A DNA stretch of 64,000 nucleotides from an uncultured Prevotellaceae bacterium (GCA_947168045.1 CAMVKN010000008.1:25839-89838); one strand, 5' to 3'; positions 35,714 to 44,618 are shown, counted from the first letter of the stretch. Notes: generated by a model not told the origin, from the letters alone. Numbers and translations: made by a program.

Positions 35714-37276
35714 ATGAAAAAGATATTTGCATTGGCTGCACTTGCCCTGGCCACAGTGCCGGCAGCAGCACAGGAGACATACGAGAACGCAAAAATCTCG
35801 TGGAGCGACCTCAACGGCACGGCCCGCTATGTAGGCATGGGCGGAGCCTTGGAAGCACTGGGCGCCGACATCTCGACCATCAGTTCCAACCCAGCCGGCA
35901 TCGGCCTCTTCCGCAAGTCAAGCGCAAGCGTGTCAGCAGGTATGGTCAGCCAGCAGGATGCCGACAACTTCGCCGGTGGTCACACCACCAACATCAGCTT
36001 TGACCAGATTGGCGTTGTCTATGCCGGGCGCACCAGTCGCACGGGATTCCTCAACTTCGCCTTCAACTATCACAAGAGCCGCAACTTCAACTATATCCTC
36101 TCAGCGGCTGACCAGCTGCAAAACGCTTCGCAGAACAAGCAGTCGTACCTGAAAATCAAGGATGACCTGGTCTACGAGGACAAGTTCAATCCCAACTCCA
36201 ATGAAGTCTATATTCAGGCCAACCAGCTCGACGTCCTCTATGCTGAGAACCTGCTGTGGAACTACGACGATGGTAGCTGGGCCTACGACGATGCCAACGC
36301 TTACAAGATGGACCGCAGGCACTGGGGCTATGTGAGCGACTATGACTTCAACATCAGTGGCAACATCAACGACCGCGTCTATCTGGGTCTCACCGTGGGC
36401 ATCCACGACGTGCACTACAAGCACCTGAGCGAGTACACCGAGACCTTCAGCTACAGGACGCCCATACAGGTGCGTGACGAGCGTCGCATCACCGGTTCAG
36501 GTGCTGATGTGAAGGCTGGCATCATCTTTCGTCCTGTGGAGTATTCGCCCTTCCGCATCGGACTGGCTGTCACCACGCCTACATGGTACGACCTGACCAC
36601 CAGCAACAGCACCTATCTGGTCAGCTATGACCAGGCCACATCCTCCAGCGACGAGTATGACTTCAAGCTCTACACCCCGTGGAAGTTTAACCTCAGCCTG
36701 GGCACCACCGTTGGCAACTACCTCGCCCTCGGCGCATCGTATGAGTACACCGACTATGGCTCGCTCGACACACGCTACAAGACTGACGTCAGCTATGACT
36801 ACTGGTACGACGACTATTCCTCGCGCAGCGAGAGCGACGATGAGATGAACCGCCACACCTCGGAGAATCTAAAGGGCGTGTCGACCCTGAAGCTCGGCGC
36901 TGAGTTCAAGGCAGCCCCAGAGGTGGCCGTGCGCTTCGGCTACAACTATATATCGCCTATCTACAAGAAGGATGCCTATAAGGATGGTACGCTGCCCTGC
37001 GAAGGCTCCTACTACAGCTCGGCCACCGACTACACCAACTGGGAGGCCACCCACCGCATCACCTGCGGCGTGGGCATACAGATTGACAATGTCAACCTTT
37101 CGGCAGCCTATCAGTACTCAGCTCAGAACGGCTACTTTGCTCCGTTCAACAGCTACTCCTCGTGGCGTAGCCAAGACGATGAGCTGTATGACCCAACCGA
37201 CGACTATGACGTGTTCTCAACGAAGGTTTCCAACAAGCGTCACCAGCTCGTCCTGACGGCAACGTTCACCCTATAA
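35714..37276 (+). CDS. Outer-membrane beta-barrel protein, FadL/OMPP1-like
   Basis: 520 residues from ATG 35714, which gives the signal peptide MKKIFALAALALATVPAAAQ; the track start 12 bp upstream adds four residues. The mature start ENAKISWSDLNGTARYVGMGGALEALGADISTISSNPAG (in parts) is the typical N-terminus of FadL/PorV-like barrels of Bacteroidota. Alternating aromatic and polar strands continue to the end, which finishes in a phenylalanine-containing strand (LVLTATFTL) as outer-membrane proteins do. Substrate unknown. Confidence 0.82.
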   Translation: MKKIFALAALALATVPAAAQETYENAKISWSDLNGTARYVGMGGALEALGADISTISSNPAGIGLFRKSSASVSAGMVSQQDADNFAGGHTTNISFDQIGVVYAGRTSRTGFLNFAFNYHKSRNFNYILSAADQLQNASQNKQSYLKIKDDLVYEDKFNPNSNEVYIQANQLDVLYAENLLWNYDDGSWAYDDANAYKMDRRHWGYVSDYDFNISGNINDRVYLGLTVGIHDVHYKHLSEYTETFSYRTPIQVRDERRITGSGADVKAGIIFRPVEYSPFRIGLAVTTPTWYDLTTSNSTYLVSYDQATSSSDEYDFKLYTPWKFNLSLGTTVGNYLALGASYEYTDYGSLDTRYKTDVSYDYWYDDYSSRSESDDEMNRHTSENLKGVSTLKLGAEFKAAPEVAVRFGYNYISPIYKKDAYKDGTLPCEGSYYSSATDYTNWEATHRITCGVGIQIDNVNLSAAYQYSAQNGYFAPFNSYSSWRSQDDELYDPTDDYDVFSTKVSNKRHQLVLTATFTL

Positions 37277-37323
37277 TCTTTCAGGGGCCGTCTACAGAGA
37301 CTGCCCTCGGAGGTATGAAACTG

Positions 37324-37352
37324 CGGGGATGCAAGAATAACTTGCACCCCCG
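37324..37352 (+). terminator. Terminator-like hairpin after the outer-membrane protein gene
   Basis: CGGGG-A-TGCAAG and CTTGCA-CC-CCCG pair around AATAA, followed by TCTTTC. Confidence 0.6.
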
Positions 37353-37377
37353 TCTTTCAGCTATGAAGCAGAACTAT

Positions 37378-37412
37378 CCTCTCACCTCTCACCTCTTACC
37401 TCTCACCTCTAA
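37378..37412 (+). repeat. CCTCTCA heptamer series before umuD
   Basis: CCTCTCA, CCTCTCA, CCTCTTA, CCTCTCA, CCTCTAA, ending 14 bp before the umuD ATG. The same word occurs eight times inside the FAD oxidoreductase gene at 50145. Confidence 0.85.
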
Positions 37413-37426
37413 AACATGCTATCACA

Positions 37427-37864
37427 ATGGGCAATATCAAGATAAGAAGAGGTGTGTTCAGCACCAAGCTGGAGCTGGAACATGCCGGCATAAGGGCGGG
37501 ATTCCCATCGCCTGCCGATGACTATATCCATGAGACACTGGACTTCAACCGCGACTACATCCGCCATCCCGAAGCTTCGTTCTATGGCGACGTGGAAGGC
37601 GACTCGATGAAGGATGCCGGCATCTTCAATGGCGACAGGGTCATCATCGACCGTGCCGTAGAGCCCCATAACGGCTCCATCGTGGTGGCTTTCTGGAACG
37701 GCGACTTCACCATGAAGTACCTTGACTTGACGCACCGCAAGGATGGCTATATAGAGCTACGCCCTGCCAACAACGACTATCCCGTCTTCCGTGTGAATGC
37801 CGGCGACTCGTTTGAGGTGTGGGGTGTGGTCATCCACCTGATAAGGACCTTCGAAAGCCTATAG
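37427..37864 (+). CDS. umuD: UmuD-like autoproteolytic subunit of translesion polymerase V
   Basis: 145 residues of the LexA/UmuD S24 peptidase family. The catalytic serine is in VEGDSMKDAG (Ser60) and the lysine in FTMKYL (Lys97), the same numbering as in E. coli UmuD; the cleavage bond would be Ala24-Gly25 (RAGFPSP). RecA-stimulated self-cleavage would give UmuD', the active partner of UmuC. No HTH is present, so it is not LexA. Unusually, umuC lies convergently just downstream rather than in the same operon. Confidence 0.92.
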   Translation: MGNIKIRRGVFSTKLELEHAGIRAGFPSPADDYIHETLDFNRDYIRHPEASFYGDVEGDSMKDAGIFNGDRVIIDRAVEPHNGSIVVAFWNGDFTMKYLDLTHRKDGYIELRPANNDYPVFRVNAGDSFEVWGVVIHLIRTFESL

Positions 37865-37914
37865 CCACGCCGCCACCTGACCATCGTCCAGTCTCTTCTT
37901 TCACCGCTTCAAGC

Positions 37915-39267
37915 CTATATACGCTCGTCGCTCGCGTTGAGCCGCATAATGTCAGACCAACGCGTGGTGGGGTTCTTGCTTCTGAAGTCGTGCTTGATGG
38001 CATTGGAAAAGACGTCGGCCTTACCTTTGCCGTCCTTTTGCGTATACTGCTGGGCACCGATGACAACCGTCTCCGTGCCCAGCATGCGGTTGATGCGGTC
38101 AATGGCCTCGTCCAGCCGCCGCATCTTCTGTATTTCCTCCGCGTTGGTGTCGAACAAGTCCTGCTGGATGGGCGAATCGGGAGTGATGCCCATGACGATG
38201 ACACCAGCCTTCTTATACTGATAGCCCTGTTTGAAGATTCGGTCCACCACCTCGTGAGCAGCCTGTACGATGGCAAGGGTAGAGCTGGTGGGGGTTATCA
38301 GGCGTTGTTCCTGGAAGTTCCAATACTGTGCCAGGTCCTCGCGGAAGGGATTGGTGTTGACAAACACGCCCACGATAGAGGCTACCGTCTTCTGCATCCG
38401 CAGCTTCTCAGCACAGCGCGCTGCATAGTTGGCCACATGGGTACGCAGGCTTTCCTTGTCGCTCACCATGCCATTGAACGACCGGCTGGTACATATCGAC
38501 TTCTTCGTGGTCAGCGCCTCATTCGGCACAGCATCCTCGCCATTCAGCTCCTGCCACGTGCGCACGATATTGATATTGTTGAACGTCTGCCGCACCCAGT
38601 CGCGGTGATGGCGCGCAAAGTCGAGCGCCGTCTTGCAGCCCAGCGACTGCAGCCTGGCGGCATAGCGTCGCCCGATGCCCCAGACGTCTTCCACAGGACA
38701 CCACTCCAAGGCCCGTTCCCGCTTGTAGTCGCTGTCAATCATGCAGCAGTGGCGGTACACTTCAAACTTCTTCGCCAGCTTCGATGCAATCTTGGCCAGC
38801 GTCTTGTTGGGGGCCATACCGATGCTGATGGGCAAGCCCACCTCGCGCCTCACCCGATGGTGCAGGTGCTCGCCCCATCGCTGCAGCTCATCGCCCTCTA
38901 ACGACTTGGGAAGATACATGAAGCACTCGTCGATGCTGTAGCGGAAATAAGCCGGAGCCTCTTGTCTGATGATGCTCACCACGCGTCCAGTCAGCTCTCC
39001 ATAGAGCTCATAGTTCGACGAGAACACCTCAATCGGCTGTCCCTTCGCATGGGCAACGGGTGTCAGCGGCAGGCCAAACTGCCGGGCCAGCTGGTAATAG
39101 GGTGTGCCATCCTTGATGCCCAGGGCCTTAGCCTCGTTGGAACGGGCCACCACACAGCCGTCGTTGTTGCTCAGCACAACGATGGGTTTTCCCTCCAGGT
39201 CGGGACGGAACACCTTCTCGCACGAGCAGTAGCAGTTGTCCAAATCAGCTATTCCGTACATTGGCAC
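37915..39267 (-). CDS. umuC: UmuC-like Y-family DNA polymerase (Pol V catalytic subunit)
   Basis: 450 residues. Palm motifs MYGIADLDNCYCSCEKVF and YSIDECFMYL carry the metal-binding aspartates and glutamate, followed by thumb-like HhH (VWGIGRRYAARLQSLG) and the little-finger and C-terminal DUF4113-like region (IMRLNASDER at the end). It copies past damaged bases with low fidelity. It starts 9 bp after the ZIP transporter on the minus strand and faces umuD with a 50-bp gap. Confidence 0.93.
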   Translation of the reverse strand: MPMYGIADLDNCYCSCEKVFRPDLEGKPIVVLSNNDGCVVARSNEAKALGIKDGTPYYQLARQFGLPLTPVAHAKGQPIEVFSSNYELYGELTGRVVSIIRQEAPAYFRYSIDECFMYLPKSLEGDELQRWGEHLHHRVRREVGLPISIGMAPNKTLAKIASKLAKKFEVYRHCCMIDSDYKRERALEWCPVEDVWGIGRRYAARLQSLGCKTALDFARHHRDWVRQTFNNINIVRTWQELNGEDAVPNEALTTKKSICTSRSFNGMVSDKESLRTHVANYAARCAEKLRMQKTVASIVGVFVNTNPFREDLAQYWNFQEQRLITPTSSTLAIVQAAHEVVDRIFKQGYQYKKAGVIVMGITPDSPIQQDLFDTNAEEIQKMRRLDEAIDRINRMLGTETVVIGAQQYTQKDGKGKADVFSNAIKHDFRSKNPTTRWSDIMRLNASDERI

Positions 39268-39276
39268 GTTCTTCTT

Positions 39277-40056
39277 TTATCCCATCACCACGTCGAGCAC
39301 CATCATCAGTACGAAACCAATGGCAAAGCCAATGGTGCTGAGATTGGTGTGCTTGCCTGACGATGCTTCCGGTATGAGTTCCTCTACGACAACATAGAAC
39401 ATGGCTCCTGCGGCAAACGACAGCATGTAGGGTAGGATGGGGGTGAGCAACGAAGCCAGCAGGATGACAGCCAGCCCGCCAACAGGTTCCACGGCACCGC
39501 TAAGCGAACCAATGGCGAAGGAGCGCCAGCGGGAGTTGCCCTCGGCTCGCATAGGCATGGAGATGATGGCTCCCTCTGGGATGTTCTGAATGGCAATGCC
39601 CAGCGACACTGCCACGGCAGAGGCCAGCGAGATGCCTGCAGCCCCCTGGTCGGCACCGGCGAACACCACACCCACCGCCATGCCCTCGGGCAGGTTGTGG
39701 ATGGTGACAGCCAGCGCAAGCATGGCCGTACGCGAGAGCTTGGACCGAGGTCCCTCAGGCTGTGAGGTGCCCAGGTGCAGGTGGGGAGTCATCTCGTCGA
39801 CGAGCAACAAGAAGCCCATGCCCAGCAGGAAGCCTACAGCGGCGGGGAAGACGGACCATGCACCCTCGGCCTCGCCCATGTCCATGGCGGGAATGAGCAG
39901 CGACCAGACGGACGCCGCCACCATCACCCCCGAGGCAAAGCCGAGCAGTGATTTCTGTACACGCTCAGGCATGGTGTCCTTCATGAAAAAGACGAAGGCC
40001 GAGCCGAGCACCGTCCCCAGGAAGGGGATAAGCAGTCCTATCGCAACGGTTGTCAT
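39277..40056 (-). CDS. ZIP-family divalent metal transporter
   Basis: 259 residues, eight membrane helices. The metal-binding helices read IHNLPEGMAVGV and IQNIPEGAIISMP, and EELIPEAS follows in a later helix; HLHLG in the loop after helix III is the variable His-rich loop. This resembles ZupT-type importers of zinc and other divalent metals. It sits between the MBL-rubredoxin gene and umuC, nearly touching the latter. Confidence 0.9.
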   Translation of the reverse strand: MTTVAIGLLIPFLGTVLGSAFVFFMKDTMPERVQKSLLGFASGVMVAASVWSLLIPAMDMGEAEGAWSVFPAAVGFLLGMGFLLLVDEMTPHLHLGTSQPEGPRSKLSRTAMLALAVTIHNLPEGMAVGVVFAGADQGAAGISLASAVAVSLGIAIQNIPEGAIISMPMRAEGNSRWRSFAIGSLSGAVEPVGGLAVILLASLLTPILPYMLSFAAGAMFYVVVEELIPEASSGKHTNLSTIGFAIGFVLMMVLDVVMG

Positions 40057-40084
40057 AGCTATGTGTCTGTATCAAGAAAAGCCA

Positions 40085-40113
40085 ATCCCCTCCCTTGGCA
40101 AGAGGGAGGGGGA
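40085..40113. repeat. G/C-rich hairpin repeat
   Basis: ATCCCCTCCCT-TGGCAAG-AGGGAGGGGAT, an 11-bp perfect stem, in the ZIP-MBL spacer. It resembles the arms of the 22281-22444 element and could terminate or separate transcripts on the minus strand. Confidence 0.65.
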
Positions 40114-40127
40114 TGGGCGGTGTAATA

Positions 40128-41069
40128 TCAGGCTTTGTTGAACTTGCCCTTACCTTGCTTGCAGCGTGGGCACTTCCAGTCGTCAGGAAGGTCTTCAAAG
40201 GCTATGCCGTCATGTTCGGCGGGGTCGTACACATAACCGCAGATGGAGCACACGTACTTGCCCGATGCCTGTTGCTCAGAGAAGTCCACCTCGGCAAAGA
40301 CGGTAGGAACGGGATGGTCGAGATCCATCACACGCTTGGCCTCCAGATTTTCGTAGCCCTGGGGTGTGTGCGTTCCGCAATAGACGGTGGGGTGGTTACG
40401 TATGAACTCGCGGATGCGGTTCTGCGTCTCGCGTGCTGCAGGCAGGTCGTCATAGACCACTGACAACTTGTCCTCGTAAAGGGCCTCGTCTACGTAGGTG
40501 ATGTCGCCGTGAAGCATGTAGAACAAACCATCCATTTCCACGATGATGATGCTGTTGCCCTTGGTGTGCCCCTTGGCCTTGATGAGGTAGATGCCGTCCT
40601 GAATCTTCTGAGCGTCAGGGAAGTTGTAGTAGGGGCCATCCGTGTAGCTGACGGGAACGAGGTTGGTCAGTCCCTGCAGCTCTGCAGCGTCCATCTCATC
40701 CTGGTTGACATAGACCTTGGCATTGGGGAAGGAGCGCAGCTCGCCAGAATGGTCTGAGTGGCGGTGGGTGAGCAGAATCTTCGTCACCTGCTCAGGCTTG
40801 TAGCCTAAGGCGGCAAAGGCCTCCATATAGGTGCAGATGTCCTTGCCGGTAAAGCCGAAGGAGTTTTCATCGGGCACTTCTTCAGGGGTGCCTGCCGGAA
40901 TGCCGGTGTCAACCAATATCACTTCGCTGCCGGTGTCAATCAGGTAGTTCTGCAGCGTGCCGCGATAGCGAATGTTCTTGTCAAACTTGTCTTGCCCTTC
41001 TTCGCCACCAAATGCGAAAGGCTGAGTATAGAACCCGTCACGACGGAATTTTACTGCTTTTATTTCCAT
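40128..41069 (-). CDS. Metallo-beta-lactamase-fold hydrolase fused to rubredoxin
   Basis: 313 residues from ATG 41069 (MEIKAVKF). The MBL domain has [10 protein letters not shown] (about 101) and later metal ligands GHTKGN and GTHTPQG. The C-terminus (about 266-313) is a rubredoxin: [18 protein letters not shown]. There is no flavodoxin domain, so it is not a flavodiiron protein. The fusion suggests an electron-transfer coupled enzyme, perhaps in oxygen or peroxide stress; that is inference. Upstream genes encode a small HTH protein and a ferritin-like protein. Confidence 0.88.
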   Translation of the reverse strand: MEIKAVKFRRDGFYTQPFAFGGEEGQDKFDKNIRYRGTLQNYLIDTGSEVILVDTGIPAGTPEEVPDENSFGFTGKDICTYMEAFAALGYKPEQVTKILLTHRHSDHSGELRSFPNAKVYVNQDEMDAAELQGLTNLVPVSYTDGPYYNFPDAQKIQDGIYLIKAKGHTKGNSIIIVEMDGLFYMLHGDITYVDEALYEDKLSVVYDDLPAARETQNRIREFIRNHPTVYCGTHTPQGYENLEAKRVMDLDHPVPTVFAEVDFSEQQASGKYVCSICGYVYDPAEHDGIAFEDLPDDWKCPRCKQGKGKFNKA

Positions 41070-41093
41070 ATATTCAACTATTATATAAAATAA

Positions 41094-41151
41094 GGACGGC
41101 AAATGTCGGTGTCTTTCAGCACATGATGCTCAGTCACTTCGTCTGCCGTCC
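41094..41151 (-). terminator. Terminator-like inverted repeat after the ferritin-HTH pair
   Basis: GGACGGCA (41094-41101) and TGCCGTCC (41144-41151) pair across a 42-nt loop with a smaller hairpin; on the minus strand TTATTTTATAT follows. Confidence 0.5.
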
Positions 41152-41156
41152 CAACC

Positions 41157-41330
41157 TTATTCTGCAAGTGCCCATTTGCAACGTACGGGCGAAACGATAG
41201 CACCTTCCTTCTTCAGCTCGGCAAAGGCCTTGTCCACTTCCTTGCGGTCAGCACCCAATGCCTTCGTCACTTCGCCTGCGGAAACTGGTTTGCCAGCCTC
41301 ACGCATAGCCTTCAAGACTTGCTCTTTCAT
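41157..41330 (-). CDS. Small winged-helix-like DNA-binding protein
   Basis: 57 residues from ATG 41330 (MKEQVLKAMREAG). The pattern KPVSAGEVTKALGADRKEVDKAFAELKKEGAIVSP reads as a complete winged helix (H1-H2-recognition helix-wing). The track's longer start at 41393 runs back into the ferritin gene. It follows the ferritin gene by 19 bp and is likely co-transcribed, so it may regulate iron or stress genes; this is only context. Confidence 0.7.
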   Translation of the reverse strand: MKEQVLKAMREAGKPVSAGEVTKALGADRKEVDKAFAELKKEGAIVSPVRCKWALAE

Positions 41331-41349
41331 GGCTTTGCAGTGATTTGAA

Positions 41350-41805
41350 TTACAACTGTCTGAGCAGCCAGTTCTGGGCGCCGATGCACTCAATCATCTC
41401 CAGTGCGCCCTGACTCCAGTAGAGGTCTTCCTCCTCATCCTTCAGGTAGCCAACCATAATTTCGTAGGTGGTGGGGTCGTTCACCAGACCTTCGCAGCAC
41501 TTGTAGAGCAGGTCGACGCCAGCCTTCTGGATGTCGAGGTCAGCCTTGATATAGTCAATGGGGTTGCTGATGAGCTCGCGGCTCTTGGCACCGTCGAACT
41601 TGATGTCGCCACCGAGGTCGAGGATACGCTCCACAAACTTCTCAACCCACTCCATCTCCTCGTTGAAATGGTCGATGTACTTCTGGCCGAGCTTCTCAAA
41701 GCCCTGAGCCTTGAAAATCTGTCCCTGCAGCTTGTGCACTAAGGCACCCTCAGTCAGACCTGTTGCAAAGAACTGTAATGCTTCGATTGATTTCTGCTTG
41801 TCCAT
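41350..41805 (-). CDS. Ferritin-like (bacterioferritin/Dps-like) iron-binding protein
   Basis: 151 residues, a four-helix bundle with ferroxidase-type carboxylates (HFNEEMEWVEKF and YLKDEEEDLYW). A Cys-Cys pair (KCCEGLV, 103-104) and Cys140 recall the cysteine-containing Dps-like thioferritins described in some archaea and Bacteroides, but the spacing differs and I cannot confirm it. It would store iron and consume peroxide. It has its own promoter. Confidence 0.78.
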   Translation of the reverse strand: MDKQKSIEALQFFATGLTEGALVHKLQGQIFKAQGFEKLGQKYIDHFNEEMEWVEKFVERILDLGGDIKFDGAKSRELISNPIDYIKADLDIQKAGVDLLYKCCEGLVNDPTTYEIMVGYLKDEEEDLYWSQGALEMIECIGAQNWLLRQL

Positions 41806-41862
41806 AATGATAATTTGGTGTTTAATGATTTGTTATTTAAGGTTGTTTTTTTATTGCGGATG

Positions 41863-41870
41863 CAAAATTA
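41863..41870 (-). promoter_or_regulatory. Promoter -7 element of the ferritin-like gene
   Basis: TAATTTTG followed by CATCC on the minus strand, 57 bp upstream of the start. Confidence 0.55.
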
Positions 41871-41947
41871 CAATAATAATGCCACGTTGCCAAGGATGAA
41901 ATGACACAAAACTTGTCTGAAACAACACATAATTCCAAAAAATGTTG

Positions 41948-41955
41948 TATCTTTG
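41948..41955 (+). promoter_or_regulatory. Promoter -7 element of the AraC regulator
   Basis: TATCTTTG followed by CAG, 27 bp upstream of the GTG start at 41983. Confidence 0.55.
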
Positions 41956-41982
41956 CAGTTTGTAAACTCAACCTAACGAAAA

Positions 41983-42870
41983 GTGTACACACTCAAGGAA
42001 TCATGGATAAAGATGCACGGGGCGGAACCCGTGAAGCACTGGGATGGCAAGATCTATTGCAATGAGACAGACGGCGCCATCACCTTCCGTACAAACCAGA
42101 CGCATGGCTACATGGCTGCCTATACGTTCACGCTGGTGCTGGATGGATGGCTCAGGCTCGTGTATAACGGCGAGGAGCTGACGCTGCACCCCGGCGACCT
42201 GTATATGTACTCGCCAGGGCTGTCCGTCACCATCGTGTCAGCATCGGACAACTACCACGGCATCTGCCTTCTGGCCGACGAAGACGTGACCATCGAGTCG
42301 CCCATCGTGCACGACCTGGTGCACATCGCCTATACGCCCGTCGTACAGCTTCATCAGCCAAAGATTGCGCTGCCAAGCAGTGATGCACAGAAACTGGCCG
42401 ACAAGATGTTCGAGATAAGGGACTACCTACACTCTGACCACATCTACAAGGCTGAAATACTACGCATGCTGTATGCCATCTTCCTGCTTGACCTGCAGAA
42501 TGCACAGGACAAGGTCATCAGCAGGCGCATTGTCTCGCAGCGTGTGGAGGACATCTTCATCAACTTCATACGGCTGTTGCCCCACCACTTTGCCGAACAT
42601 CACGACATAGCGTTCTATGCCCAGCAGCTGAACATCACCCCCGTCTATCTGTCGCGTATCGTCCGTCAGGTGACGGGACGTACCGTCATTGACTATGTGA
42701 ACCAGTTCCTGGTGATGGAGGCCTCCTTCCTGCTGCGCACCTCGCAGTTGAGCATCATGCAGATAGCCGAGCAACTTCACTTTGCCGACCAGGCATCGTT
42801 CAGCAAGTTCTTCTCACGGATGAAAGGACGGTCGCCAAGGGCATACCGGGAGGCTGCATGGCTTAAATAA
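41983..42870 (+). CDS. AraC-family transcriptional regulator with cupin-type sensor domain
   Basis: 295 residues. Residues about 40-90 form a cupin-like ligand domain (GEELTLHPGDLYMYSPG), and the C-terminal about 190-293 contains two HTH motifs: IAFYAQQLNITPVYLSRIVRQVTGR (in parts) and IMQIAEQLHFADQASFSKFFSRMKGRSPRAYR. The start at 41983 is GTG; an ATG at 42013 (MHGAEPVKHW) is an alternative that would still keep both domains. It is divergent from the ferritin gene, a possible target. Confidence 0.88.
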   Translation: MYTLKESWIKMHGAEPVKHWDGKIYCNETDGAITFRTNQTHGYMAAYTFTLVLDGWLRLVYNGEELTLHPGDLYMYSPGLSVTIVSASDNYHGICLLADEDVTIESPIVHDLVHIAYTPVVQLHQPKIALPSSDAQKLADKMFEIRDYLHSDHIYKAEILRMLYAIFLLDLQNAQDKVISRRIVSQRVEDIFINFIRLLPHHFAEHHDIAFYAQQLNITPVYLSRIVRQVTGRTVIDYVNQFLVMEASFLLRTSQLSIMQIAEQLHFADQASFSKFFSRMKGRSPRAYREAAWLK

Positions 42871-42914
42871 GCATAAATTTCACAGTGAAGGCATGGATAA
42901 CTGAAAAGAATAGC

Positions 42915-42922
42915 TATCTTTG
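42915..42922 (+). promoter_or_regulatory. Promoter -7 element of the GH73 gene
   Basis: TATCTTTG followed by CAC, 27 bp upstream of ATG 42949. Confidence 0.55.
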
Positions 42923-42948
42923 CACTATCGAAACAGAAAAGGAATCCT

Positions 42949-43905
42949 ATGAGAGATGGACTTATGAAGACATTAGCAGCAAAAGGCAAGTGGAACCGAC
43001 GGTTTCTGGCCGCGTTGCTGTTACTATGTGCAGCCGGCAATGCCAGGTCACAGACCTCAACGCTCAATTCATACACCCGCTACATTGAGCAGTATCACAA
43101 TATCGCCATCGAGCAGATGCTGAAATGGAAGGTGCCGGCTTCCATTACGCTGGCGCAGGGACTGCTGGAGTCGGCAGCCGGGCAGAGCTCGCTGGCCATC
43201 CAGGGCAACAACCACTTTGGCATCAAGTGCCACGGATGGGGTGGAGCGACCGTCTACCGCGATGACGACCGCGCCAACGAGTGCTTCAGGGCCTATCCGT
43301 CGGCATACGATTCCTATGAGGACCACTCGCGTTTCCTGGCTACAGGACAGCGCTACAAGAGTCTCTTCTCACTGCGTATAACTGACTACAAGGGATGGGC
43401 CAAAGGGCTGAAGGCTGCCGGCTATGCCACCAACCCACGATATGCCCAGAGTCTGATAGACATCATTGAGCGCTATCAGCTGAACAAGTATGACAAGGAG
43501 CGCTCCTACGACAAGTTCCTGGTCGATAGGGCACGTGATGGGTCAGTCAACGGACAGCCACTGCACCCCATCTACATCTACAACAAGAACTACTACCTGT
43601 ATGCACGCCGTGGCGACACCTTCCGTTCCATTGCCGACGAGGTGGGCATCTCATACCGCAAGCTGGCACGCTACAACGAACGTAACAAGAAAGATGCCTT
43701 GGAAGAGGGCGAGATTATCTGGCTGAAGAAGAAACGCAGCAAAGGGCCGAAAGAACTGAAGGGACAGGTGCACACCATCATGGCTGGCGAGTCGATGTAC
43801 ACCATTGCCCAGCGCTATGGCATACGCCTGAAGTCGCTGTATAAGCTCAACCGCCTGACGCCAGACTTCACCATCACGGTGGGCTACCCCTTACGGCTGA
43901 GATGA
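42949..43905 (+). CDS. GH73-type glucosaminidase with two LysM domains
   Basis: 318 residues. A signal segment (FLAALLLLCAAGNARS) precedes the glucosaminidase fold (ITLAQGLLESAAGQSSLA, NNHFGIKCHGWGG, FRAYPSAYDSYEDHSRFL) with the catalytic glutamate in LLESA. Two LysM repeats follow (about 210-255 and 270-317: GDTFRSIADEVGISYRKLARYN and GESMYTIAQRYGIRLKSLYKLN in parts). It cleaves peptidoglycan glycan strands, likely during growth or division. Confidence 0.9.
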   Translation: MRDGLMKTLAAKGKWNRRFLAALLLLCAAGNARSQTSTLNSYTRYIEQYHNIAIEQMLKWKVPASITLAQGLLESAAGQSSLAIQGNNHFGIKCHGWGGATVYRDDDRANECFRAYPSAYDSYEDHSRFLATGQRYKSLFSLRITDYKGWAKGLKAAGYATNPRYAQSLIDIIERYQLNKYDKERSYDKFLVDRARDGSVNGQPLHPIYIYNKNYYLYARRGDTFRSIADEVGISYRKLARYNERNKKDALEEGEIIWLKKKRSKGPKELKGQVHTIMAGESMYTIAQRYGIRLKSLYKLNRLTPDFTITVGYPLRLR

Positions 43906-43915
43906 TGAAAAACAA

Positions 43916-43947
43916 AAACACTGCTGAGCTTTCGCCCAGCAGTGTTT
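43916..43947. terminator. Bidirectional terminator between the GH73 gene and the small lipoprotein
   Basis: AAACACTGCTG and CAGCAGTGTTT form a perfect 11-bp stem around AGCTTTCGCC, flanked by an A-run on the left. Confidence 0.8.
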
Positions 43948-43965
43948 AGTAAATGGTGTGCAAAA

Positions 43966-44340
43966 TTACTTCTGCTCGCCTTCCTTCTGCTCGCCCTGCT
44001 TGGGAGCCTTCTTAGCCTCGAGGCACTTTGCAAGAGCAGCCTTGTAAGCGGCGTTGAACTCAGCATTGGTGGTGTCGCGAATCACGCTGGCAATAGCGTC
44101 GTAAGCAGCCTTGTGAGCAGCCTCCTTCACGGCAGCAGTGTCCTCAGGAGTAACAGCAGCGCTGTAGTCCAGAGCAGCCTCGTCAACCATTGCAGAAGCC
44201 TCACCAGCCTTCTGCTCCCACTCAGTAGCGACCTGGTTCATAACATCGCTTGAGTCAGCCTTGGTCAGAGTAACTTCCTGAGCCTTGTTGCAAGCCACGA
44301 ACATAGCGGCAGCAGCGAACATAAATGCAATCTTTTTCAT
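43966..44340 (-). CDS. Small Ala/Glu-rich helical lipoprotein
   Basis: 124 residues from ATG 44340 (MKKIAFMFAAAAM), which gives a signal peptide with lipobox FVAC (Cys17); the track start is 10 codons upstream. The mature part is Ala- and charge-rich, probably one or two long helices (AALAKCLEAKKAPKQ), ending in a KQGEQKEGEQK repeat. I recognise no family. Own promoter and a shared terminator suggest an independent gene. Confidence 0.72.
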   Translation of the reverse strand: MKKIAFMFAAAAMFVACNKAQEVTLTKADSSDVMNQVATEWEQKAGEASAMVDEAALDYSAAVTPEDTAAVKEAAHKAAYDAIASVIRDTTNAEFNAAYKAALAKCLEAKKAPKQGEQKEGEQK

Positions 44341-44392
44341 TTTCTTTGCTTTTTTAAATCTGTAAAACAATCATTTGTTTATTAAAACGCTG

Positions 44393-44400
44393 CAAAGGTA
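44393..44400 (-). promoter_or_regulatory. Promoter -7 element of the small lipoprotein gene
   Basis: TACCTTTG followed by CAGCG on the minus strand, 52 bp upstream of the ATG. Confidence 0.6.
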
Positions 44401-44543
44401 TATATTTTTCTAATACGGCGTATCATTTTTTATGATTTTTTTTCGGCCTTTTTTGTAACTTTTCTGCAAATCACTGTGAATCAACGCTTTTTGAAATGTT
44501 AAAAAATATCACTGCCAACGAGGAGTTGATTTTTATTCAGAAT

Positions 44544-44577
44544 TTTGATTGTTTTCCCAAGAAAAGCATTACCTTTG
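44544..44577 (+). promoter_or_regulatory. Promoter of mtaB
   Basis: TTTG at 44544-44547 and TACCTTTG at 44570-44577, spaced 22 bp. It lies downstream of the track's ORF start at 44496, which supports the later ATG 44619. Confidence 0.6.
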
Positions 44578-44618
44578 TATGCGCTTTTCGCACGCGAACA
44601 TTATATATAATAAAAGAG

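Noticed and set aside
40128-41069. Flavodiiron protein (rubredoxin:oxygen oxidoreductase)
   Set aside because: The MBL and rubredoxin parts are present but there is no flavodoxin domain.
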